A stretch of DNA of 29,262 nt from Pedobacter sp. Its GTDB lineage: Bacteria; Bacteroidota; Bacteroidia; Sphingobacteriales; Sphingobacteriaceae. Below, piece by piece: positions 1 to 6,440 of this stretch. The position numbers were made by a program, and so were the translations under genes. The stretch's first letter is position 1. Each line of letters starts with the position of its first letter. The stretch is from assembly GCA_004295885.1 (NCBI GenBank), contig SEDG01000003.1, positions 1 through 29,262 on the forward strand, written 5' to 3'. Below the pieces are notes generated by a model, which was given only the letters and a program-made list of their open reading frames with translations, searched no databases and was not told the DNA's origin.

Positions 1-191
1 ACTTCAAATCCGTTTTCAGCACCTAGTTTTTTAAGGGCTATAATTCCATCAGGTATTGAGTTATGATGAAATCCCTTGGTTAATGAAAAGACAAGTACAG
101 TTCGCTTTTTAGATTTCTCTACTTTAGACTTAAAACCAAAAGACAAGGTAATCCCTGAAAAGAGGAACAGATAAATTAAAACACGTTTCAT
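1..191 (-). CDS. ThuA-domain protein, N-terminal part (cut by window edge)
   Basis: Only the first 63 codons are present; the 3' end lies outside the window. The start at 191 gives a hydrophobic stretch at residues 3-20 (VLIYLFLFSGITLSFGF), probably an export signal, although no clean cleavage site is visible. After it comes TVLVFSLTKGFHHNSIPDGI and then LKKLGAENGFEV. This matches the opening of ThuA-like (trehalose-utilisation family) domains, which have a class I amidotransferase-like fold and begin with a beta strand, a TxGFxH motif and a SIP turn. Members are often secreted in Bacteroidota and linked to sugar metabolism, but their chemistry is poorly defined. It is unrelated to the surface-protein locus to the right. 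The other ATG, at 195, is in a different frame and soon hits a stop. Confidence 0.82.
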   Translation of the reverse strand, partial: MKRVLIYLFLFSGITLSFGFKSKVEKSKKRTVLVFSLTKGFHHNSIPDGIIALKKLGAENGFE

Positions 192-316
192 TCATTCATA
201 TTTGAATGACCAATTTACAAAAAGTATTTAATGTTTAGTTACTTTACTTAATTTTAATGGGTACAATAAATTAGAAAAATAGACTGTTGATTAAATTTAC
301 AGTAAAGGAAGAAGTG

Positions 317-1021
317 TTACTTAGGACTTTTAAGTCTTGGTAGTGTTTTTTGATCTGGAGGCAATGCTTTAAATCTCTCGTAAGCCTCCAACAAATAAAA
401 CTTGAAATCGTCAGCGTCAGCATTAACTGCGAACTTAACATCTGGGCGATAAAGCATTAAAAAAGCATCTAAGTCTGGTTGCTTTAAAGGCAGTAGACTT
501 GTAACTGTCAAAGTATTAAATCTTTTATCAATTTCTTTTTCTACCTGGTCGCTTTCAATTAATTTTTTGAGTCTACGGGCATTTTTACCTTCCTTACCAA
601 AGAAGCTAGAAGGATAAAATCTCAACCCTCTACCAGGCGTTAGCAATACAGAATTTGCCTTATTATAAATATCGGCGTATTGTTTTTTACTATCTACCTG
701 TCCAGAAATAGTCACTGTATTTAAGGTATTAGATAAAGGGTGTAGATATCTTCTAATTTGTTTCAAATCTATAACCAAAGCTGTATCCGCATCGTAACCA
801 GCTAATCGATAAATGATAACATCACCAATCTTAGCTTTAATAACAAAATCACCTTTAGAGTCGGTTTGTGAAGTTGTATGCCTTGATGAATTAAGTATAT
901 CAACTTTTTCTAAACCCTTTCTAGTTACTTGATCTAACACCTGCCCCTTGAACTGGATTTGTGCGGTTGCCACTGATTGTATCAATAGGAAAAAAGAAAA
1001 TATACAAATCACCAGTTTCAT
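317..1021 (-). CDS. Secreted carboxypeptidase-regulatory-like domain protein
   Basis: The start at 1021 is preferred over the upstream ATG at 1072 because it places a signal peptide at the very N-terminus (MKLVICIFSFFLLIQSVATA, cut before QIQFKG), giving 234 residues. Residues about 22-95 look like the CarboxypepD_reg-like beta-sandwich: GQVLDQVTRKGLEKVDI, then TDSKGDFVIKAKIGD and the closing RLAGYDADT. Bacteroidota place this domain at the N-terminus of many envelope proteins. The rest is basic and charged, with no motif I recognise (LTPGRGLRFYPSSFFGKEGK, then helical segments). It probably acts in the periplasm or at the outer membrane. The function is unknown. It follows the VF530 gene by 55 bp and may share its transcript. 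Confidence 0.75.
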   Translation of the reverse strand: MKLVICIFSFFLLIQSVATAQIQFKGQVLDQVTRKGLEKVDILNSSRHTTSQTDSKGDFVIKAKIGDVIIYRLAGYDADTALVIDLKQIRRYLHPLSNTLNTVTISGQVDSKKQYADIYNKANSVLLTPGRGLRFYPSSFFGKEGKNARRLKKLIESDQVEKEIDKRFNTLTVTSLLPLKQPDLDAFLMLYRPDVKFAVNADADDFKFYLLEAYERFKALPPDQKTLPRLKSPK

Positions 1022-1076
1022 ATGCTTTGGAAAGGATGTTAAAGTACTTAAATAACTTAATTTAACAGTCAATGTT

Positions 1077-1298
1077 TTAATGAAATGTATTTAAATATAA
1101 TTTCTCTACTTTTTTTCTAGCCCAATCTGTTTTACGCAAAAAATTAAGGCTCGATTTTAATGATGGGTCTTTTTTAAAACAGGCTATTTTCACCAAATTA
1201 CCTAGTTCTTCCCATCCATAATGGAAAAATAATTGTTTAACAATAAACTCAAGTGTTAAACCGTGTAGGGGATTATTTTTTTGTTCTGGCATTGGCAT
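1077..1298 (-). CDS. VF530 family (DUF2132) small protein
   Basis: This 73-residue protein has the compact signature of the VF530/DUF2132 family: NNPLHGLTLEFIVKQL, HYGWEELG, CFKKDPSLKSSLNFLRKT and WARKKVEKLYL. The length fits the family (about 70-75 residues). The family has a helical fold proposed to bind DNA because of structural similarity to DNA-binding proteins; its cellular role is not established. It has no signal peptide and is presumably cytoplasmic. Met3 could also be the start. It lies between the response regulator (65-bp gap) and the secreted carboxypeptidase-regulatory-like protein, and has no obvious link to secretion. Confidence 0.88.
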   Translation of the reverse strand: MPMPEQKNNPLHGLTLEFIVKQLFFHYGWEELGNLVKIACFKKDPSLKSSLNFLRKTDWARKKVEKLYLNTFH

Positions 1299-1362
1299 AC
1301 CACAAAAATAAACATTGAAACTCTATAATCAAAAAAGGCATCTCCTATGTAATGCCGAATAT

Positions 1363-1731
1363 CTAGAGTTCCCTTTCGCTGAATATAAACGCTAAAGTGT
1401 TAATCACTTCTTCTTGCCGAGAAATTTTTGGAAGAAAGGCATCGGCACCAATCTTAATTAGGTTTTCTACTCGCGTATCATCTTTATCCAAGTCCGAAAA
1501 TATAATAACCTTGGTATACTTAATTGCCTGACTTACAAAATCCTCTAACAATTCACTACCAGGCATATTTATATCTAATATTAGCAGGTCAAATTCTACG
1601 TCGAACACATCTGCCACTACTTCGTGCATGGTACTCGCCTCGTAAATCATAGCTTCTGGCCAATGTTTATGTATGTATAACTTCAGCGCAAGTCTGTAGA
1701 TTTTTAAATCATCAGCAATTAAAATATTCAT
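1363..1731 (-). CDS. Receiver-only response regulator (RR1)
   Basis: A single CheY-like receiver of 122 residues with all the active-site positions: acidic pair D7/D8 (LIADD), phospho-acceptor D53 (LLILDINMPG), Ser79 (KVIIFSD) and Lys102 (FLPKIS). No DNA-binding or output domain follows, so it should act by protein contact or as a phosphate sink. It is the last gene of a likely unit PorP/SprF - OmpA protein - RR1, with 106 bp between the OmpA stop and its start. It is clearly paralogous to RR2 at 5067: both share LIADD, the WP dipeptide near residue 25, ILDI-MPGS, TKVI-FS and the G-D-F-K block. A T9SS-related role is inferred from position only. Confidence 0.88.
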   Translation of the reverse strand: MNILIADDLKIYRLALKLYIHKHWPEAMIYEASTMHEVVADVFDVEFDLLILDINMPGSELLEDFVSQAIKYTKVIIFSDLDKDDTRVENLIKIGADAFLPKISRQEEVINTLAFIFSEREL

Positions 1732-1768
1732 ATTAATTTTATATTACAGCTTTCATCAAAATTTATAA

Positions 1769-1828
1769 AGACCGTGATGAGGGGAATCATTTAACATCCC
1801 TATTTGCTCAAACCCCTCAAACACGGCC
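1769..1828 (-). promoter_or_regulatory. Inverted-repeat element after the OmpA gene
   Basis: In the 106-bp gap between the OmpA stop and RR1, CCGTG (1772-1776) and GAGGGG (1779-1784) pair with CCCCTC (1813-1818) and CACGG (1822-1826). A G-U pair extends the outer stem. The ~28-nt loop, read on the minus strand, contains AATAGGGATG. The T content after the stem is weak, so it is not a textbook intrinsic terminator. The arrangement (stem just after a stop codon, enclosing TAGGGATG) is shared with the elements at 6363-6438 and 16920-17013. Confidence 0.45.
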
Positions 1829-1837
1829 AGTATTTTT

Positions 1838-3721
1838 TTATTGTTTTACAATCTTAAACTCAGTTCTTCTATTTAGCTGGTGATCTGCTTCGGAACATTT
1901 TACACCGTTTGTACACTGATTAACAGGAACGCTTTCTCCATAGCCTTTGGCCGTAATTCTGCTCTTTGCTATTCCCCTATCGATTATATATTGCACTGCA
2001 GAGTTAGCTCTACTTTGAGATAACCATTGATTGTATTGATCATTTCCTCTACTGTCTGTATGTGAACCTAGTTCAATCCAGATTGTAGGATTATCCTTTA
2101 AGATGGTTACCAATTTGTCGAGCTCCTTTGCGGCATCTGGCCTGATATTAGATTTGTCGAAATCAGTTAGTCCTTTAGTCGTTAACTCTTCGTTGGCACT
2201 TCTAAAGTTTGTTTTGTTTGCTGAAAGGTCATAGTCAGTATTTTCCATTAAGTTATAATTGAACTTACCCGAGCCATCTGTTTGAACCTTCAAGGGAGAG
2301 CCATTAATTCCATTTAGGCTAACCACAGCATTTGCAAGAGGCAAATTTGTTTCTTTGTTAAACACAGTTCCTGTTAACTTAAACATCAGCTTTTGTTGCT
2401 CTATAAAACTATAAATATCGTCGCTTCCTAGGCCACCATCACGGTTTGAAGCAAAATATCCATTTAGCTTACCCGTTAAACTCAACGAAAAATCATCTTG
2501 CGGTGAGTTAACTGGATAACCCATGTTAGTTGGATTTGAAATATCCTTGTCTGTAAGAGTTGCTTTGAAAATATCTAGTCCTCCCATACCAATCCCACCA
2601 TCAGAAGAATAATAAAAATTGTTACCCTCAATCATCGGACTGCGCTCATTACCATCTGTATTTACCACCGATAAATTTATCGCCTCGCCCCAACTTCCAT
2701 CACTTAAACGGTTGCTTAAGTACAAATCAGTACCTCCTTTTCCTCCCGGCTTGTTAGATACAAAATATAGCTTATTTCCATCCTTGTTAAAGAACGGATC
2801 TCCAACTGACCATTCTTGCGCATTATTATAACGAAACGGAACAGGTTCGCTCCATTCATTATTAGTTTTTTTGCTGCTATAAATTTCTATATTAATTGTG
2901 CTCGGCTCTCCCTTCACTTTGATGATTTTTTTAGGAATACGGGTAAGCGTAAAAAACACTTCGTTACCGTCTGCAGAGAAACTGGCTGCACCAACGTGGT
3001 AGTCGGTTGATTTTTTTAATTCAAATGACGAAACTGAATCGGCTCCGCTACCCTTTTGGTAAAGTCTCAGATAGCCATTGCCCGTCCAACCATAAATTTT
3101 CTTTTCAGGAAGGTTACTTCCATCGAACCTTAAAAATGGTTTACCGCTCCTTACCGATTTATCTTCCGCATTGATTCTATCAGAGGTGAATACAACATTA
3201 CTAGCATATTTAACTGCGCCCCAGTCAGACTGTTGGCTGTTCAATGACTTCTCATTAGTAATCGCTATTGATTTTGGATTTCTCATCCATTTTACTGCCG
3301 AATCGCAGGAAAGTTGCCATAATGTAAGTTGATTAACTTGAGCAGGAGTTAAGCCTTTTGCCACAGTACTAAATTTCGCGTACTGAATCTTGGATTCACT
3401 ATACTTCGAGTTATTCCTCAGCATTTCTGCATAAAATTTATAAGCTTCAGGTTTTGCACCCTCCATACTTAACAGTATAGCATACCAACTTTCGGCCTGC
3501 TTATAATCCTGCATCATTCTATAACATTCTGCAAGTCTTTCTGTAGCATGCAAAGTTTTCTTTTTCTGGTAAGCATCTGTATATAAAATAGACGCTTTAT
3601 CATAATTATACAGATCGAATTGCAAATCTGCCTCTTTCAATACAAACTGTGCTTTAACAGAGACATTGTTTAACAACAAGGTACAAACTACAATTATGCT
3701 GATGTTGATGAATTTTTTCAT
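1838..3721 (-). CDS. TPR / PD40 / OmpA-family protein (PorE-like)
   Basis: 627 residues, in order: a signal peptide (residues 1-24, cut at VKA|Q); TPR-like helices (about 28-125); PD40/WD40-like beta-propeller strands (about 170-440; AASFSADGNEVFFTLT, DPFFNKDGNKLYFVSN, YFASNRDGGLGSDDIY); a carboxypeptidase-regulatory-like domain (about 447-515); and an OmpA peptidoglycan-binding domain (about 520-627). The OmpA domain retains HTDSRG (D556), the LSQSRA helix (R571) and the terminal NRRTEF. The order matches PorE-type T9SS accessory proteins, proposed to link outer-membrane T9SS parts to peptidoglycan. It follows a PorP/SprF gene by 48 bp, as in many Bacteroidota. Oddly, the strand that normally precedes DFDKSNIRPDA (an NIYYDLDK-like segment) appears to be missing; LTTKGLT runs straight into it. 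Confidence 0.88.
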   Translation of the reverse strand: MKKFINISIIVVCTLLLNNVSVKAQFVLKEADLQFDLYNYDKASILYTDAYQKKKTLHATERLAECYRMMQDYKQAESWYAILLSMEGAKPEAYKFYAEMLRNNSKYSESKIQYAKFSTVAKGLTPAQVNQLTLWQLSCDSAVKWMRNPKSIAITNEKSLNSQQSDWGAVKYASNVVFTSDRINAEDKSVRSGKPFLRFDGSNLPEKKIYGWTGNGYLRLYQKGSGADSVSSFELKKSTDYHVGAASFSADGNEVFFTLTRIPKKIIKVKGEPSTINIEIYSSKKTNNEWSEPVPFRYNNAQEWSVGDPFFNKDGNKLYFVSNKPGGKGGTDLYLSNRLSDGSWGEAINLSVVNTDGNERSPMIEGNNFYYSSDGGIGMGGLDIFKATLTDKDISNPTNMGYPVNSPQDDFSLSLTGKLNGYFASNRDGGLGSDDIYSFIEQQKLMFKLTGTVFNKETNLPLANAVVSLNGINGSPLKVQTDGSGKFNYNLMENTDYDLSANKTNFRSANEELTTKGLTDFDKSNIRPDAAKELDKLVTILKDNPTIWIELGSHTDSRGNDQYNQWLSQSRANSAVQYIIDRGIAKSRITAKGYGESVPVNQCTNGVKCSEADHQLNRRTEFKIVKQ

Positions 3722-3769
3722 TTTATACTTGCCACAAGGGCTATGCGCTTAATTTAAGATTCTGTTAAT

Positions 3770-4744
3770 TTAGAAATACCTTGGGGTTAACATCCTTACG
3801 TTTTTGGGTTTGAAGTAATAACCAATTGAAATTTCATGAGAGCCGCCACTATAACCAGACAGCTTACTTAAGCTGTAATCAAATGCATAACCAATTCTCA
3901 ATTTAGGCGTAGCATAAATCTCTGTCATCGCAATGATGGAGTTCTTCATTTCCAGGTCTTTCTGTAGATAGGATTTATCATAAAGCTTAACTGCTGTTCT
4001 ATAACTACCACCCAGCCAAATTTTATCTGCTAACAGTACAAATGCATTAATGTCTAAACTTGTTGGCCCACCTCTATCGTCTTTCAAAAGAAAAGATGGT
4101 TTTATTTGAACAGTCTCGTTTATCGGCAGCAATACGCCACCAGTAAGATAATAATGAGCTTTTTGAGTTGGATAATACGCTGCATCATTATTTTGCTTCA
4201 CAGTATATTGCGCTATCAGGTTATCTACCGAAAAGCCACCATACCAACGATCGGTAGAATAAAATACCCCAGCTCTAGCGTCAGGAAGAATGTTTTTCTG
4301 CATCCCAACTGGAATCCTCACATCTCCCATATCAATCGGATCTAGCATATTCCCATCAATTCCGTTCTGCACAACACCTACGCCAACGCCAAGTGCCAAC
4401 CTAGAACTCTCTGAGTTTCCCACCCTTAAACGATAAGCGTAATTTGCATACGCAGAAACACTACTTTGCGCCCCCAGTTTATCTGAGGCAATCTGCAAGG
4501 CTAGCCCTACATTGCCATCATTTGCAATGGCATCCACTGCTAAAGACATACTTTTTGGCGATCCTTTGATTCCAGTCCATTGATTACGATAAAAGCTGTG
4601 AATATTTAACTCCTCCTTGTAACCAGCATAAGCTGGGTTAATATAGATACCATTAAACATATACTGGCTGTATTGCGCATCCTGTTGGGCTTTCACAAGC
4701 TGGCTCAAAATGATTAGTGCAAATAAGATGACTGTTTTTTTCAT
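3770..4744 (-). CDS. PorP/SprF family T9SS outer-membrane protein (copy 1)
   Basis: 324 residues. The signal peptide is residues 1-19 (cut at VKA|QQ). The mature N-terminus is the family hallmark: QDAQYSQYMFNG, INPAYAGY, then FYRNQWTGIKGSPKS. The rest is alternating beta strands ending in HEISIGYYFKPKNVRMLTPRYF, as expected of an outer-membrane beta-barrel. PorP/SprF proteins work with the T9SS; SprF is required for surface delivery of SprB, and family members are associated with cargo that has a type B C-terminal signal. This gene starts a probable unit with the OmpA protein and RR1. Its upstream gap of over 300 bp contains a G-tract element. It is divergent from copy 2 at 5437, so the two probably serve different cargo. 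Confidence 0.9.
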   Translation of the reverse strand: MKKTVILFALIILSQLVKAQQDAQYSQYMFNGIYINPAYAGYKEELNIHSFYRNQWTGIKGSPKSMSLAVDAIANDGNVGLALQIASDKLGAQSSVSAYANYAYRLRVGNSESSRLALGVGVGVVQNGIDGNMLDPIDMGDVRIPVGMQKNILPDARAGVFYSTDRWYGGFSVDNLIAQYTVKQNNDAAYYPTQKAHYYLTGGVLLPINETVQIKPSFLLKDDRGGPTSLDINAFVLLADKIWLGGSYRTAVKLYDKSYLQKDLEMKNSIIAMTEIYATPKLRIGYAFDYSLSKLSGYSGGSHEISIGYYFKPKNVRMLTPRYF

Positions 4745-5066
4745 TGTGTATGTGCTAGCCAGAAGCTAGTTGTAATTAATTTATATGGAATGCATTTTCA
4801 ATTTGAATGCCAGCCATAAAAACATCTTTTATACACTATAAAAGGTTCTTTTTATAAAATCGAATGGGGATTTAAAAGCTGAATGAGCAAGCAACGAGGA
4901 ATAATTTCCCCACAGGTAACTTCCCCTAATGACCGATAGTTATTACAGATAATCCTTGACCCAATTGAATGCTGTTGACAACCAGTCACTATATTGATAA
5001 GACATTTCTAATATTTCGGATATTTAACCACTAATTATCCTATAAGGTGACCATTTTAAAATTTGC
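4745..5066 (-). promoter_or_regulatory. 322-bp upstream region of PorP copy 1, with G-tract element
   Basis: No credible gene was found here. Read on the minus strand, 4896-4929 contains TAGGGGAAGTTAC followed shortly by TGGGGAAATTATT, about 150-185 bp before the PorP start. This resembles the element at 16961-17000 (TAGGGGAATTAC, then TAGGGATGATT). Nearer the start there is a small hairpin, CTAGC/GCTAG with a 5-nt loop, at about 4751-4765. RR2 ends at 5067, so the region should hold the end of that unit and the promoter of the next. I could not assign -33/-7 boxes with confidence. Confidence 0.4.
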
Positions 5067-5426
5067 TTAAAAATATTTACAAAGCTTTTCCTTGATCTCA
5101 TTTACAGATGCATCTTTAAAGATGAATTCATCAACCCCTGCATCTCTCAAGCTCTGTATTCTTGGGCTTGTAGGTTCATAACCAGAAAAAACAATAACCT
5201 TTGTTTCAACTAACATAAACCTAATTAAATTTTCAAGGCCATCACTCCCGGGCATTTGTATATCTAGTATAACTAAATCATAACTTATCTTAGTTATCAG
5301 AGCTACAACCCCATCTACATTTTCGGCCTCACTAATTTCTACCTGAGGCCAAATGCTTTTTAGCACAAGCTTTAATCCAAATCTGACTAACCGTTCATCA
5401 TCGGCAATTAATACCTTTAGGGACAT
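5067..5426 (-). CDS. Receiver-only response regulator (RR2)
   Basis: A 119-residue CheY-like receiver: acidic pair D9/D10 (VLIADDE), phospho-acceptor D55 (LVILDIQMPGSDG), Ser81 (KVIVFSG) and Lys104 (FIFKDAS). It ends after helix 5 with no output domain. It starts 10 bp after the PorP/SprF gene at 5437, so it is almost certainly co-transcribed with it and the adhesin upstream. It is the paralogue of RR1. I checked the next 300 bp in the direction of transcription for a detached LuxR or LytTR domain and saw none, so the single-domain form looks real rather than a truncation. A role in regulating T9SS export or surface assembly is inferred from position only. Confidence 0.9.
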   Translation of the reverse strand: MSLKVLIADDERLVRFGLKLVLKSIWPQVEISEAENVDGVVALITKISYDLVILDIQMPGSDGLENLIRFMLVETKVIVFSGYEPTSPRIQSLRDAGVDEFIFKDASVNEIKEKLCKYF

Positions 5427-5436
5427 AGCTAAACTA

Positions 5437-6318
5437 TTACCTGAAATTATATTTTATAGCAATCTCAGCCTCACCATTAGAATAAGTTTGCAAATCTGTA
5501 GTGTTGGTCGTGTATTGGCAAAGTATTGCAAACTGCTTTTTGTAGGTAGTTCCAGCACCGAATGTAACACTACCAGTACTATGAAAGACACCGCTAAGCA
5601 TCAGTTTATCATCATTAAAAATAAAATTTACACCAGCATCTACAATATTCTTGTAATTCTCTACACCTCTAAAACCAATTTTTGGTTCAATAGATGTAAG
5701 CCCAGTTTCTCCATTCTTAAATTTGTAAGATACTGAAGCTATAAAAAGCGACCTATCCACAACATTTCTTTTGATATCTCTGTCAAAAAATCTTTTCAGG
5801 TTTGGGAGCGTTCCCTGTAACGTAAGTCCCTTTCTTCTATATGCCATACCAAAGTCTGCGTCCAAGTAAAGTTTTCTGTCGTTGAAGTTACTAATTGAAA
5901 CATCGCTGAGGTCTCCAATTACATCTCCATAATTAACCCATTCATCTAATATACCAGCAGATATACCAAAATCTATGTTATTACCCTCAGTGTTAAGAGG
6001 CAAATGATATGAATAGGTAGCCTTAACGCTAGTTGCTCTTACAACGCCTGCCTTGTCGTTAAAAAGTAGGAGGCCAAATCCCGTCTTGCTATTTTCAGAA
6101 CCATAAGCCGCGGTTAAGGCTTGCGTGTTCGGCGCTCCATCTATGGCGCTCCACTGCGACTTGTAGCCCGCGTTTAATTCCCAACCTTTTTCAATACCTG
6201 CCATTGCGGGATTAGAAAGATACAGGTTCTGGTAATAAATACTTCCCATTGGGTTTAATTGACAATATGCTGCACTACTTGACAATAACATCAAGGTTAT
6301 GATTAATATTTTTTTCAT
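5437..6318 (-). CDS. PorP/SprF family T9SS outer-membrane protein (copy 2)
   Basis: The start at 6318 (MKKILIITLMLLSSSAAYCQ) is preferred over the ATG at 6351 because it gives a normal signal peptide; this yields 293 residues. The mature protein has the family opening (GSIYYQNLYLSNPAMAGI, then YKSQWSAIDGAPNTQAL) and a series of amphipathic beta strands, ending KYNFR. The gene lies 122 bp after the stop of the large type B adhesin and 10 bp before RR2. This is the classic arrangement of a type B cargo followed by its SprF-like partner, so it is the best candidate for the dedicated partner of the 6441-11747 protein. The gap to the adhesin contains a nested inverted repeat (6363-6438). Confidence 0.9.
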   Translation of the reverse strand: MKKILIITLMLLSSSAAYCQLNPMGSIYYQNLYLSNPAMAGIEKGWELNAGYKSQWSAIDGAPNTQALTAAYGSENSKTGFGLLLFNDKAGVVRATSVKATYSYHLPLNTEGNNIDFGISAGILDEWVNYGDVIGDLSDVSISNFNDRKLYLDADFGMAYRRKGLTLQGTLPNLKRFFDRDIKRNVVDRSLFIASVSYKFKNGETGLTSIEPKIGFRGVENYKNIVDAGVNFIFNDDKLMLSGVFHSTGSVTFGAGTTYKKQFAILCQYTTNTTDLQTYSNGEAEIAIKYNFR

Positions 6319-6362
6319 TGAATTATTATTTATTTCTGCGAAATGATTCATATTATGGTTTG

Positions 6363-6438
6363 AAAGATAGGTCGGGTAAATCCATCCGATTTACCCCGAA
6401 CTAAAATCATCCCTAATTTTTAATTCATTCCTATCTTT
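6363..6438 (-). promoter_or_regulatory. Nested inverted-repeat element between adhesin and PorP copy 2
   Basis: Outer arms AAAGATAGG (6363-6371) and CCTATCTTT (6430-6438) are perfect complements. Inside, and directly abutting one outer arm, is a second stem, GGGTAAATC / GATTTACCC, with a 5-nt loop (6374-6396). In transcript orientation the outer arm begins 2 nt after the adhesin stop codon. The ~30 nt between the outer arm and the inner stem contain AATTAGGGATGATTTTAGT. No U-tract follows, so a standard terminator is unlikely. It could be a structured intercistronic RNA (processing, stability or attenuation) or an operator for the PorP gene. Confidence 0.6.
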
Positions 6439-6440
6439 AA

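Noticed and set aside
2619..4345. Plus-strand ORFs opposite the OmpA and PorP genes (2619-2831, 2816-3010, 4106-4345)
   Set aside because: Shadows of well-supported minus-strand genes with clear family motifs.
5353..5736. Plus-strand 127-aa ORF overlapping RR2 and PorP copy 2
   Set aside because: It overlaps two genes with intact motifs on the other strand and has no recognisable content.
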